Source: JAIBBG01 sp046304755
GTDB lineage: Bacteria; Bacteroidota; Bacteroidia; Flavobacteriales_D; Sanyastnellaceae
Reading direction: 5' to 3'
Assembly (NCBI GenBank): GCA_046304755.1
Contig: JBKCDO010000306.1
Coordinates: 1 to 30,423, forward strand
Length of the DNA stretch: 30,423 bases
Below the pieces are notes generated by a model. It was given only the letters and a program-made list of their open reading frames with translations, did not search any database and was not told the origin of the DNA. Positions 1-8,072 of the stretch are shown here, piece by piece (within the stretch, counting starts at the first letter, position 1; every line of letters starts with the position of its first letter). The position numbers and the translations under genes are program-made.

Positions 1-1
1 T

Positions 2-493
2 CCCGACAGCGTCACTGTGCCCGCACTCGGATGGCTGTTATTCTGGGCCGATGGCGATCCGCAGCAAGGTGTGCGTCATGCCGATTTCCGACTTTCAAAC
101 AACGGCGAATACCTATGTCTCGCCAGCCCTGATGGCTACACACTGGCCGACGAAATTCAATGGAATTATATCGCTCCCGACACTTCGCTTGGAAGAATCA
201 CCGATGGCGCCGCAGACTGGGTGTTGTTCGTGACCTCCACACCGGATGCCTCTAACAATCAAGGCACAGTCGACGTTCAATCAACGTCAAAAAGCGCCTT
301 CTGCGCCTATCCCAACCCAACAAATGGCACCCTATTTTTCAATCAACCCATTTCCGGAAAGATAACATCCTGCGCTGGAGCAAACATTGATACAATCAAT
401 GGTGCGCGTCAGCTCGATGTCGAAAGCTATAGCCCCGGCTTGTATCTCCTGCAAACGACGACCGGTGAAGTCCTGCGCATCATCGTGCAATAA
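2..493 (+). CDS. Lamin-tail domain protein with T9SS sorting domain, 3' end only
   Basis: The reading frame is open from the window edge, so this is the C-terminal part of a larger gene; the GTG at 17 is not taken as the real start. The first ~75 residues match the end of a lamin-tail (LTD) domain as found in bacterial surface proteins, with the typical LLFWADGDPQQG turn followed by a LSNNGEYLCL strand. A short linker leads to a type A T9SS sorting domain: the YPNPTNGTLFFNQP block, a central strand, and an ending of the form SPGLYLLQTTTGEVLRIIVQ. The product is expected to be exported across the inner membrane by Sec, across the outer membrane by T9SS, and then anchored or released. Its full domain content lies outside the window. 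Confidence 0.85.
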   Translation, partial: PDSVTVPALGWLLFWADGDPQQGVRHADFRLSNNGEYLCLASPDGYTLADEIQWNYIAPDTSLGRITDGAADWVLFVTSTPDASNNQGTVDVQSTSKSAFCAYPNPTNGTLFFNQPISGKITSCAGANIDTINGARQLDVESYSPGLYLLQTTTGEVLRIIVQ

Positions 494-522
494 CCCTTTG
501 CGGATGTGTGTATCTTGCGCAC

Positions 523-1104
523 ATGAACAGCATCACGGTCTTTTGCGGAGCAAGCGAAGGCAATAACCCACTTTATCGAAACACCGGTTACAATACGGGT
601 AAACTACTCGCTGAAAAAAAGATACGCGTCGTCTTTGGTGGCGGTAAAATCGGCATCATGGGAGCTGTGGCCGATGGTGCTCTTGAACACGGCGGCGAAG
701 TCATTGGTGTTATTCCCAAGTTTCTGCGCACGAAAGAAGTAACGCATTACGGTGTGACACAACTTCACGTGGTGAGCACCATGCACGAACGCAAAATGCT
801 GATGCATCAATTGAGCAACGGTATTCTCGCGCTTCCCGGCGGTTACGGCACATTGGACGAGCTGTTCGAAATTCTCACCTGGGCGCAACTGGGCATGCAT
901 GAATATCCTATTGGATTACTGAACGTGAACGGCTATTTCAACCACCTCGTTCAGTTTGTGCATCACATGTGTGCAGAAGGATTTCTCTCTGAAACGGTGC
1001 GCAACCTGATTTTGGTAGATGATGATGCCGAACGTTTGATCGACCGCATGCAACATTATGTTGCGCCTGACATTTACAAATGGATTACGGAGGACGAAGT
1101 ATAA
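523..1104 (+). CDS. LOG family protein (TIGR00730), putative cytokinin riboside 5'-monophosphate phosphoribohydrolase
   Basis: A 193-aa Rossmann-fold protein of the LOG/TIGR00730 family. It has the glycine-rich VFGGGKIGIMG loop (about residues 38-48) and the family signature PGGYGTLDELFE (about residues 105-116), which in characterised members binds the phosphoribosyl group and carries the catalytic Glu. Such enzymes hydrolyse nucleoside 5'-monophosphates to base plus ribose 5-phosphate; the real substrate here cannot be told from sequence. I chose the ATG at 523, which starts directly with the conserved ITVFCGAS strand; an upstream GTG at 508 would add five unconserved residues. Only 5 bases separate it from the following helicase gene, so the two are probably cotranscribed. 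A second LOG paralogue lies at 2841. Confidence 0.9.
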   Translation: MNSITVFCGASEGNNPLYRNTGYNTGKLLAEKKIRVVFGGGKIGIMGAVADGALEHGGEVIGVIPKFLRTKEVTHYGVTQLHVVSTMHERKMLMHQLSNGILALPGGYGTLDELFEILTWAQLGMHEYPIGLLNVNGYFNHLVQFVHHMCAEGFLSETVRNLILVDDDAERLIDRMQHYVAPDIYKWITEDEV

Positions 1105-1109
1105 GCACC

Positions 1110-2453
1110 ATGGACACCTTCGAAGACCTCAAGCTCACCCGACAATTTCTCAATGCGATTGAGGATGCCGGATACACAAATCCTACAGAGATTCAGATCA
1201 AAGCCATTCCGCGCATCATGGCCGGTCAGGATGTGATTGGCATCGCGCAAACCGGTACCGGAAAAACAGCCGCCTATCTGCTTCCACTCCTGCAAACCCT
1301 CAAATTCGCTCAGGGCAATGCGCCGAGATGCCTCATTTTAGTTCCTACCAAGGAACTCGTGGTGCAAGTCGACCGCTCGCTGGAAGAACTAAGCAAATAC
1401 ACCGATCTGCGCCGTGTCGCACTCTTCGGAGGAATTGGTCCGAAAGCCCAAATCGAACGACTGCAAGCCGGCGTTGATGTTATTGTTGCAACCCCGGGAA
1501 GATTTTTGGAACTCTACGCCAAAGGCGAAATCGATGTGAAGAAAATCAAGCACATCGTACTCGATGAATGCGACCGCATGATGGACATGGGCTTCTGGCC
1601 CCAACTGCGCGATGTTCAGGAAAAAATGCCGCAGAAAAAACAGCAGCTTCTTTTCTCAGCCACGTTTCCCGAGAAGGTCGAACGCCTCGCCGACAACTTT
1701 CTGCTCTTCCCAACCCGACTTGAAGTCACACCGCAAGCCACTCCGGCCTCAACGGTCGAACAACTGCTTTTCGAAGCGCCAAACTTCCGCACCAAACTTT
1801 CCTTGCTGGAAGCGCTCTTGCGTGATGAATCCATGAATCGCGTCATGGTGTTTGTTCGAACCAAAGAAGAAGCTTCCAATATTTTCAAATACTTCGAACG
1901 CAAGCCCATCGGCGAAATGCGGTTACTGCATTCCAACAAAGCGCAAAATGCGCGCATGAACGCCATCGATGATTTCAAAAGCGGTGATGTTCGACTGCTC
2001 ATCAGCACCGATGTGAGCGCGCGGGGAATCGATGTCTTTGAAGTGAGCCACGTGATCAACTTCAATATTCCGACCCATTACGAAGATTACGTGCACCGCA
2101 TTGGTCGCACAGGACGCGCGTTCAAAACAGGGGTGGCCATCAGCTTCATGGATCAATCGGAGGCGTATCACATTCGCAAGATTCAACAACTGATTCGTCA
2201 GACCATCACCCGCCGCGAACTCCCGCAAGGGGTTGAGGTGTATGAAACTCCCAAGCCCGAATTCCAGGAGCAGATGCGCGAAATCGATCGTCAGAAGCGC
2301 CTCGAAAACCCGGACTTCAAAGGAGCATTTCACGAGAAAAAATTCAAGCCTGCGGAGAAAAAGAAAAGCACCAAGCCTTCCGGTAAATCGAATAAACCCA
2401 AGCCCGGTAAAAAAGGTAAAACCTTCAAAAAAACATACACCAAGAAATCATGA
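1110..2453 (+). CDS. DEAD-box family ATP-dependent RNA helicase (DECD variant, RhlE-like)
   Basis: A 447-aa RNA helicase with both RecA-like lobes. Visible motifs are the Q motif (TNPTEIQIKAIP), motif I AQTGTGKT (residues 46-53), Ia PTKEL, Ib TPGR, motif II DECD (residues 152-155), motif III SAT, motif V STDVSARGIDV and motif VI HRIGRTGRA. The C-terminal ~60 residues are a Lys-rich basic tail typical of RhlE-type helicases, probably for RNA binding. The role is ATP-dependent RNA remodelling, for example in ribosome assembly or RNA turnover. The start at 1110 fits the family N-terminus; an in-frame ATG at 1080 lies inside the LOG gene and is less likely. Its stop codon overlaps the next start by 4 bases (ATGA), which indicates translational coupling. 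Cys replaces Ala in motif II. Confidence 0.93.
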   Translation: MDTFEDLKLTRQFLNAIEDAGYTNPTEIQIKAIPRIMAGQDVIGIAQTGTGKTAAYLLPLLQTLKFAQGNAPRCLILVPTKELVVQVDRSLEELSKYTDLRRVALFGGIGPKAQIERLQAGVDVIVATPGRFLELYAKGEIDVKKIKHIVLDECDRMMDMGFWPQLRDVQEKMPQKKQQLLFSATFPEKVERLADNFLLFPTRLEVTPQATPASTVEQLLFEAPNFRTKLSLLEALLRDESMNRVMVFVRTKEEASNIFKYFERKPIGEMRLLHSNKAQNARMNAIDDFKSGDVRLLISTDVSARGIDVFEVSHVINFNIPTHYEDYVHRIGRTGRAFKTGVAISFMDQSEAYHIRKIQQLIRQTITRRELPQGVEVYETPKPEFQEQMREIDRQKRLENPDFKGAFHEKKFKPAEKKKSTKPSGKSNKPKPGKKGKTFKKTYTKKS

Positions 2454-2749
2454 GCCAATCAGAACACACCTCCATTCGCAAATGGGCGCACCGCATCGGC
2501 TTTTGGGAAGGAATCTCCTATTTGATTTTGCTCGGATTCGCCATGCCGATGAAATACATTTTCGATAAACCGGAGTATGTGCGCAGCGTAGGAAGCGCAC
2601 ACGGCTTACTCTTCGTGCTTTTCATGGTCGTTCTTGCATACGGCTTTGCGAATAAGGCCATCACTTTCAAACAAGCAGCTTTTGCCTTTTTACTCTCCCT
2701 TGTTCCCTTCGGAACGTTCTTCCTGACGTTTGATAAATCTGTTGATTGA
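2450..2749 (+). CDS. DUF3817 family small integral membrane protein
   Basis: A 99-aa protein with about three hydrophobic segments. The opening W-x-H-R-I-G-F-W-E-G-I-S-Y segment and the following SAHGLLFVLFMVVLAYGFA membrane helix with its conserved His fit the DUF3817 family, whose function is unknown. The family typically consists of ~90-110-aa membrane proteins, so this one is full length. Its ATG overlaps the stop of the helicase gene, making it the third gene of the LOG-helicase-DUF3817 operon. No catalytic motif is visible and no function can be assigned. Confidence 0.85.
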   Translation: MSQSEHTSIRKWAHRIGFWEGISYLILLGFAMPMKYIFDKPEYVRSVGSAHGLLFVLFMVVLAYGFANKAITFKQAAFAFLLSLVPFGTFFLTFDKSVD

Positions 2750-2840
2750 TCGCAATCGAAAAGTAGCCTGATTGATGCTGTCGTCGTATTTTGCACGTTG
2801 GCTGTCGCATTATTGACAGTCCGTTTTAATACACACAACT

Positions 2841-3548
2841 ATGGAAAAAGACAGCAGAATCGCCGGCAAATTCAAGCCTCGCAGCTGGAATGAAATACGC
2901 TCTAACGACTCATGGTCCATATTCAAAATCATGGGTGAATTCGTGGAAGGTTATGAACGCATGGGACAAATCGGACCGTGCGTATCCATCTTTGGATCGG
3001 CAAGAACAAAACCCGATAATCCCTACTACCAAACAGCCCGCGACATAGCATACAAACTCACACAGAAAGGCTATGGCGTTATCACAGGGGGTGGCCCGGG
3101 CATCATGGAAGCCGCCAATAAAGGAGCAAAAGAAGGCGACGGCACCTCCGTAGGTCTCAACATCGTACTCCCTTTCGAACAACACGGCAATCAATATGTT
3201 GACCACGATAAAAGCATCAACTTCGACTACTTCTTTGTGCGTAAAGTGATGTTCGTGAAATACAGTCAGGGCTTCATCGTAATGCCGGGTGGATTCGGAA
3301 CCCTCGACGAATTCTTCGAAGCGATAACGCTGATTCAAACCGATAAAATCGGGCGATTCCCGATTATCCTCGTGGGCAAAGACTTCTGGGGAGGATTGGT
3401 GGAGTGGATTAAAAAAACACTGCTCGATAGCGCAAAGAATATTTCTCCCGATGACCTGTATCTATTCAGCGTAGTCGATACCGCCCAGGAAGCCGTGGAT
3501 GAAATCGATCGCTTCTACTCAGAATACCTCTTGAAACCTAACTTCTAG
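2841..3548 (+). CDS. LOG family protein (TIGR00730), longer paralogue
   Basis: A 235-aa member of the LOG/TIGR00730 family, distinct from the shorter copy at 523. Markers are CVSIFGSART at the first strand (about residues 47-56), the VITGGGPGIMEAANKGA loop (about residues 77-93) and the signature VMPGGFGTLDEFFEA (about residues 151-165). The N-terminal ~45 residues (with SWSIFKIMGEFVEGYE) are an extension typical of the longer bacterial LOG subgroup. The expected reaction is hydrolysis of the N-glycosidic bond of nucleoside monophosphates; the physiological substrate is unknown. The gene is separated by 91 bases from the upstream operon and probably has its own promoter, but I saw no clear TAnnTTTG box there. 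Confidence 0.9.
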   Translation: MEKDSRIAGKFKPRSWNEIRSNDSWSIFKIMGEFVEGYERMGQIGPCVSIFGSARTKPDNPYYQTARDIAYKLTQKGYGVITGGGPGIMEAANKGAKEGDGTSVGLNIVLPFEQHGNQYVDHDKSINFDYFFVRKVMFVKYSQGFIVMPGGFGTLDEFFEAITLIQTDKIGRFPIILVGKDFWGGLVEWIKKTLLDSAKNISPDDLYLFSVVDTAQEAVDEIDRFYSEYLLKPNF

Positions 3549-3587
3549 AGCATACAACTTTTTCGGCCATACTCCGTATAGGTTGGA

Positions 3588-4883
3588 ATGGAAAACACAA
3601 TGCGCTATAAAATCTACATCCTGATTTCAATTGCTGCGCTACTCATCAGCAGTGCCGCCATGCTGCGCCATCCGGAGGCTAAAACACCATCGGAACGCTT
3701 GGCTGCCATTGAAGTCAGCAACGCGTATGACTTCATCCAATACGATAAAAACGATTTGCACATCGAACACCCGGAACGTCGCTGGCACCAATTGTTCGAT
3801 CGCTTTGAGCAACTCGCTTTCGAAGGTGAAGGAAAAATCTCCGTTGTGCACATCGGCGGTTCACACGTCCAAGGCGGCTATCTGACTGATCGTTTGCGCG
3901 AAAACTTCGCTTCCATCGTGTTCGATGCCGGTGGCGAAAGAGGGTTTGTTTTCCCCTATGAAATAGCCAAAACCAATAGTCCGAAAACGATCCAGTGTTC
4001 GTGGACAGGCTCATGGACAGGCTGCAGAAACAGCGTAAACGGATCCGATTGTGAATGGGGGATGTCGGGGATTAATGCCACCTGCAATGACAACCAAGCA
4101 TCGGTGAGCATTCAATCAAAAACGACTACCGGTGACCTCCACCAATTCGACCGCGTGCGCATCTATCATTTCAACAGTAAGAATGTCATGCTTGATCTCG
4201 ACACCACCGTTCGACTCTTGCATGTATTCGCTGACACACTTTCGGGATATACCGAATACTCGTTTACGCCTTCTGTAACGACGTTGAATTTTGGCTACCA
4301 CGTTACCGATTCGCTGCCCGGTTCTTTCACGCTGCAAGGCGTTTATTTGAGTCACTCCGGACAGGGCATCACCTATAACGCCATTGGCGTCAATGGCGCT
4401 AGTACGCGCAGCTACCTCAAATGCGGTCGTTTTGCCGAGCAATTGCAGACGCTGCATCCAGACCTGGCCATTTTCGGTATAGGCATCAACGACGCCAATG
4501 TGCCTGCAGGCGACTTTAACGCCGAATTGTATGAAGCACGTTACGACTCGCTCATCCAGCATTTCCGATTCGCCAACCCCGAGGCGTGCATTCTTTTTGT
4601 GACCAACAACGACACCTATTATCAAAAGCGCTACCCCAATAAAAATGCTATCGCCGTGCAGCAAGTCATGTACAAACTGGCAAGCAAATACGACGGCGCT
4701 GTGTTTGATTTGTTCGAGATTATGGGTGGATTAGGTTCCATCAATCAATGGCAGCGCGCAGAACTGGCTGCATCAGATCGAATTCACCTCAGCAAAAAAG
4801 GCTATGAGCTTCAAGCTGACTTAATGGCTCATGCATTTCAAAAAGCGCTCGGTGATTACCTCGATCAAAAATATCGACCCTAG
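3588..4883 (+). CDS. SGNH/GDSL hydrolase, probably exported or membrane-anchored
   Basis: A 431-aa protein with an N-terminal hydrophobic segment (about residues 7-25), either a signal peptide or a membrane anchor. The SGNH catalytic blocks are visible: VHIGGSHVQGG with nucleophile Ser92 (GGSH in place of the usual GDSH), GIGIND around residue 297 (block III), and SDRIHLSKKGY around residue 397 with the Asp-x-x-His pair. About 200 residues, mostly beta-rich, separate the Ser block from the GIND block. This resembles SGNH enzymes with an inserted carbohydrate-binding module, such as the Ape1-type peptidoglycan O-acetylesterases, so an esterase acting on a cell-envelope polysaccharide is plausible but unproven. 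An alternative ATG lies at 3600. The yaaA gene follows after 3 bases, so the two are probably cotranscribed. Confidence 0.82.
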   Translation: MENTMRYKIYILISIAALLISSAAMLRHPEAKTPSERLAAIEVSNAYDFIQYDKNDLHIEHPERRWHQLFDRFEQLAFEGEGKISVVHIGGSHVQGGYLTDRLRENFASIVFDAGGERGFVFPYEIAKTNSPKTIQCSWTGSWTGCRNSVNGSDCEWGMSGINATCNDNQASVSIQSKTTTGDLHQFDRVRIYHFNSKNVMLDLDTTVRLLHVFADTLSGYTEYSFTPSVTTLNFGYHVTDSLPGSFTLQGVYLSHSGQGITYNAIGVNGASTRSYLKCGRFAEQLQTLHPDLAIFGIGINDANVPAGDFNAELYEARYDSLIQHFRFANPEACILFVTNNDTYYQKRYPNKNAIAVQQVMYKLASKYDGAVFDLFEIMGGLGSINQWQRAELAASDRIHLSKKGYELQADLMAHAFQKALGDYLDQKYRP

Positions 4884-4886
4884 ACT

Positions 4887-5657
4887 ATGAGCAAACTAAT
4901 GGCCGTCATTTCGCCGGCGAAATTACTCGACGACCAAACGCATTATCCCAACCTTCCCTGCACACAACCGGCATTTCCCAATGAGGCAAAGAAACTGGCT
5001 GCTCTACTAAAGAAGATGAGCGCTGGGGAATTGTCCACACTCATGGACATGAGCACTGCCCTGGGTAAAGAAACAGAAATCAAGTTCAAACAATGGACAC
5101 AGCCATTTACACACGAGAATGCACATCCTGCAATGCTCATGTTTAAAGGTGAAGTCTATCGCGGGTTACAAGCCGAAGAATTACACCTGGGTCAATTGGA
5201 ATTCGCTCAAGAGCATTTCAGAATCCTCAGCGGACTTTATGGTATCCTGCGACCACTCGACCTTGTCATGCCCTATCGCTTGATGATGGGAACACCGCTT
5301 GCCATAGGAAAGACAACCAAAAATCTCTACGCTTTCTGGACTGAAAAAATCACCGCTCATCTCAATGATTCGCTCGATAAAAAGGGTGTGCTCATTGACT
5401 TGGCTTCTGCGGAGTATTTCAAGAGTATTGATCTCAAAACGCTCAATCGAAAAGTCGTCACATGCGAATTCCGACAGAAGAAAGGCAACGACTATGTGAT
5501 GGTGAATACCTACGCTAAATCAGCCCGTGGTAAAATGGCGCGTTTCATTATTGACAATGCAATCACTAAAGCGGACGACTGCAGGGCCTTTAATTACGAC
5601 AGCTACAGCCTGCTTGATGCGCGCTCAGATGATCAACGCCTTGTTTTTGTTCGGTAG
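4887..5657 (+). CDS. yaaA: Peroxide stress protein YaaA (DUF328/UPF0246)
   Basis: A 256-aa protein that matches YaaA along its whole length. Markers are the N-terminal VISPAKLLD, the conserved FKGEVYRGLQAEEL segment, LSGLYGILRPLDLVMPYRL in the middle, DLASAEYFKSID, and KSARGKMARFII near the C-terminus. In Escherichia coli, YaaA lowers free intracellular iron and so limits Fenton damage during hydrogen peroxide stress; its biochemical activity involves DNA binding and is not fully defined. The length equals that of the family (~255 aa). It starts 3 bases after the SGNH hydrolase stop; this coupling has no obvious functional meaning. Confidence 0.95.
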   Translation: MSKLMAVISPAKLLDDQTHYPNLPCTQPAFPNEAKKLAALLKKMSAGELSTLMDMSTALGKETEIKFKQWTQPFTHENAHPAMLMFKGEVYRGLQAEELHLGQLEFAQEHFRILSGLYGILRPLDLVMPYRLMMGTPLAIGKTTKNLYAFWTEKITAHLNDSLDKKGVLIDLASAEYFKSIDLKTLNRKVVTCEFRQKKGNDYVMVNTYAKSARGKMARFIIDNAITKADDCRAFNYDSYSLLDARSDDQRLVFVR

Positions 5658-5682
5658 TATTTTTTAACATCACCGAACAGGT

Positions 5683-5690
5683 TAATTTTG
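5683..5690 (+). promoter_or_regulatory. Putative -7 box TAATTTTG upstream of the FKBP gene
   Basis: TAATTTTG matches the Bacteroidota -7 consensus TAnnTTTG. It lies 33 bases before the FKBP ATG, behind a T-rich stretch (5659-5665) at roughly the right distance for the -33 element. It was assigned by eye only. Confidence 0.5.
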
Positions 5691-5723
5691 TTGCTTTAAC
5701 CCCGATTAATCAATTAAGAATCC

Positions 5724-6440
5724 ATGAAAAAATTTATCGTATTTACGGCTGTCGCAGTTTGCTCATTGCAGATGACAGCGCAAGGCTTTAAGACACGTCA
5801 AGACAGCGTCTCCTATGCATTGGGAGTAACGATGGCTGAAACCCTCAAGAAAAGCGGCATCTCCAACTACAACGAAGAACTCGTTAAAAAAGCCATTTCC
5901 GAGCACCTCGCCGGAAAAGCAATCATCGATGCGACAACCGCCGATAAACTTTACAAAGAAGAAACAAAGAAAATTGCCGATCAAAAGGCATTGGCGAATA
6001 AAAAAGCCGGCGAAGATTTTCTGGCTGCAAACAAGAAACAGAAGAGCGTTCAAGCTACTGCCAGCGGCCTGCAATACAAACATACCATGGAAGGCACCGG
6101 CATTCAACCCGATGGCAATGACAAGGTAACGGTTCACTACCACGGAACGTTAATCGACGGAACCGTTTTCGACAGTTCTGTTCAACGCGGCACTCCGGCC
6201 ACATTCGGTTTGAATCAAGTGATTCCCGGTTGGACCGAAGGCTTGCAGTTGATGAAAGAAGGCGGTAAAACAACCTTCTACATCCCATCAGAATTGGCAT
6301 ACGGCTCGCGTAACCAAAACAAAATCCCTGGTAATTCTGCCTTGATTTTCGAAGTAGAATTAATCAAAGTAGAACCCGTTGAAGGCGCCGGCAATGCAAA
6401 ACCTGCAGCCCCTGCCCCACCGGCTCCGACGAAGAAATAA
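5724..6440 (+). CDS. Exported FKBP-type peptidyl-prolyl cis-trans isomerase
   Basis: A 238-aa protein with a Sec signal peptide (residues 1-20, MKKF then a hydrophobic core ending MTAQ). An FKBP_N-type helical dimerisation region (about 25-110; DSVSYALGVTMAETLK) follows, then a full FKBP domain (about 115-217). The FKBP domain has VTVHYHGTLIDGTVFDSS, the VIPGWTEGLQLM loop, FYIPSELAYG and IPGNSALIFEVELI, so the aromatic pocket residues are present. This is the Mip/FkpA layout; the enzyme is expected to speed proline isomerisation and assist folding of exported proteins in the periplasm. A short Pro/Ala-rich tail (PAPPAPTKK) ends the protein. It appears monocistronic, with its own putative promoter and a strong terminator. 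Confidence 0.95.
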   Translation: MKKFIVFTAVAVCSLQMTAQGFKTRQDSVSYALGVTMAETLKKSGISNYNEELVKKAISEHLAGKAIIDATTADKLYKEETKKIADQKALANKKAGEDFLAANKKQKSVQATASGLQYKHTMEGTGIQPDGNDKVTVHYHGTLIDGTVFDSSVQRGTPATFGLNQVIPGWTEGLQLMKEGGKTTFYIPSELAYGSRNQNKIPGNSALIFEVELIKVEPVEGAGNAKPAAPAPPAPTKK

Positions 6441-6453
6441 GTAGAAGACAACT

Positions 6454-6488
6454 AGCAAAAAGGCCGCGAAAATCGCGGCCTTTTTGCT
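6454..6488 (+). terminator. Rho-independent terminator after the FKBP gene
   Basis: A perfect 16-bp inverted repeat (left arm 6454-6469, loop AAA, right arm 6473-6488) with a GC-rich core ggccgcga/tcgcggcc, flanked by an A-run and a T-run. The symmetry means it could also terminate transcription from the other strand. Confidence 0.92.
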
Positions 6489-6581
6489 GTGTAACATTCA
6501 TGACTGTAGTATTCATTCCAGGTAGATTCATTTGCAAAGTCTTCTGATAATTATCAAACTCAAGACATCAAAACACCTCAC

Positions 6582-6589
6582 TAAATTTG
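6582..6589 (+). promoter_or_regulatory. Putative -7 box TAAATTTG upstream of the persulfide dioxygenase gene
   Basis: This matches TAnnTTTG and sits 17 bases before the ATG at 6607, which would give a leader of only about ten bases. No clear -33 TTTG was found. It favours the start at 6607 over in-frame codons further upstream. Confidence 0.4.
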
Positions 6590-6606
6590 TCAAACATTCA
6601 TACGCT

Positions 6607-8010
6607 ATGAAAATCGAACAAATCTACACGGGCTGCCTGGCACAGGGCGCCTATTATATCACCAGCAACGGAGAAGCTGCCATCATAGATCCACTGCGTG
6701 AAATTCAACCCTATCTCGACCGCGCAGAGAAGGATGGAGTAACAATCAAGTACATTTTCGAAACCCATTTTCACGCCGATTTTGTGTCCGGACACCTCGA
6801 CCTGAGCAAGGCCACCGGAGCGCCTATCGTTTATGGTCCAACCGCACAACCCGAGTTCGATGCCCTCATAGCAACCGATGGTCAAGAGTTCAAACTTGGA
6901 AATATTATCATCAAAGCCTTGCACACGCCCGGTCACACGATGGAAAGCACTGTTTATCTGCTGAAAGATGAAAGCGGTAAAGACCATTGCATCTTCTCCG
7001 GCGACACACTGTTCTTGGGTGATGTTGGTCGCCCTGATCTCGCGCAAAAAGCGGCACACATGACGCAAGAAGAACTGGCCGGCTTGCTCTACGATAGCCT
7101 AACGAATAAAATATTGCCTCTGGCAGATGACGTTATCGTTTATCCTGCGCACGGTGCCGGCAGCGCTTGCGGCAAAAACATGATGAAGGAAACCGTGGAT
7201 GATTTAGGCAATCAAAAGAAGATCAACTATGCCCTCAATCAACCCAATCGCGAAAGCTTCATCCACGCGGTTACAGAAGGCCTTTCGGCACCACCGGCCT
7301 ATTTCCCCTTGAATGTTGCGATGAACAAAAAAGGATACTCGCCTTTCAATGAGGTCATGAGCAACGGCATGAAAGCGCTTGCGCCGGATGAATTTGAAAC
7401 GGTCGCAGAGGCCACCGAAGCACTCATCCTTGATACACGCAGCGCAGCAGAATTCCACAATGGTTTTATTCCGAATGCCATCAACATTGGTCTCAACGGC
7501 GATTTCGCACCATGGGTAGGAGCCATGATTGTGGATGTTAATCAAAAACTATTGCTGGTAACAGACCCCGGAAAAGAACAGGAAACAATTACTCGCTTGA
7601 GCCGTGTTGGATTCGATCAGGTACTCGGTCATCTCGGCGGTGGATTCACTTCCTGGAAAAATAGCGGTAAACAAATCGACACCGTCGTGCGCATCACCGC
7701 CACTCAATTCGAAGGTGAATTTGTGCCAGGCAAAACGAAAGTCCTCGATGTGCGCAAATGCAGCGAGTTTCAAAATGGTCATGTAGCAGGTGCTGAAAAC
7801 AATACACTCGCCGACATCAACTTGTGGATGGCTTCCATTGATCCGAAAGAACACTTCTATCTCCACTGTCAAGGTGGATACAGAAGCATGATTGCTGCAT
7901 CCATTCTCCAAGCAAGAGGGTATCGCAACTTCTCAGAAATTGAAGGCGGATACGGAGCGATCAGTAAGACAGGTGTGCCTGCTGAGAAATCTGAGGTACC
8001 TGCATCGTAA
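6607..8010 (+). CDS. CstB-like persulfide dioxygenase-rhodanese fusion (MBL fold hydrolase with two rhodanese domains)
   Basis: A 467-aa three-domain protein. Residues 1 to ~235 are a metallo-beta-lactamase fold of the ETHE1/persulfide dioxygenase type, with THFHADFVSG (His54, His56, Asp58), the HTPGHT His, GDTLFLGDVGRPDL and PAHGAGSACGK. Residues ~255-350 are a rhodanese-like domain without the active-site Cys (LLLVTDPGKE at that position). Residues ~358-455 are a rhodanese with an intact loop, HCQGGYRS, catalytic Cys421. This order matches CstB of Staphylococcus aureus, which oxidises persulfides and makes thiosulfate, so sulfide/persulfide detoxification is the likely role. I chose ATG 6607 because it begins at the conserved MKIEQIYTGC strand; upstream in-frame starts add unconserved residues. 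No sulfur-sensing regulator is adjacent. Confidence 0.92.
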   Translation: MKIEQIYTGCLAQGAYYITSNGEAAIIDPLREIQPYLDRAEKDGVTIKYIFETHFHADFVSGHLDLSKATGAPIVYGPTAQPEFDALIATDGQEFKLGNIIIKALHTPGHTMESTVYLLKDESGKDHCIFSGDTLFLGDVGRPDLAQKAAHMTQEELAGLLYDSLTNKILPLADDVIVYPAHGAGSACGKNMMKETVDDLGNQKKINYALNQPNRESFIHAVTEGLSAPPAYFPLNVAMNKKGYSPFNEVMSNGMKALAPDEFETVAEATEALILDTRSAAEFHNGFIPNAINIGLNGDFAPWVGAMIVDVNQKLLLVTDPGKEQETITRLSRVGFDQVLGHLGGGFTSWKNSGKQIDTVVRITATQFEGEFVPGKTKVLDVRKCSEFQNGHVAGAENNTLADINLWMASIDPKEHFYLHCQGGYRSMIAASILQARGYRNFSEIEGGYGAISKTGVPAEKSEVPAS

Positions 8011-8042
8011 GGGCGAAGGGCGAAGGGTGAAGGGCGAAGGGG
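8011..8042 (+). repeat. Heptamer repeat array directly after the CstB-like stop codon
   Basis: Four consecutive heptamers GGGCGAA, GGGCGAA, GGGTGAA, GGGCGAA plus a partial GGGG begin at the base after the TAA. This is the first of six similar arrays in the window. It fills the short gap before the purine nucleoside phosphorylase promoter. Confidence 0.9.
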
Positions 8043-8045
8043 TGT

Positions 8046-8053
8046 TACATTTG
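8046..8053 (+). promoter_or_regulatory. Putative -7 box TACATTTG upstream of punA
   Basis: A match to TAnnTTTG, 19 bases before the ATG at 8073. The -33 position would fall inside the heptamer array, where no TTTG exists, so this is a weak call. Confidence 0.4.
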
Positions 8054-8072
8054 TGGTCCTTTTTTTTACTAC

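Noticed and set aside
4116..4664. A 182-codon open frame on the minus strand inside the SGNH hydrolase gene
   Set aside because: It lies wholly inside a well-supported gene and shows no recognisable domain. Similar antisense frames at 1616-2065 and 28487-29029 were rejected for the same reason.
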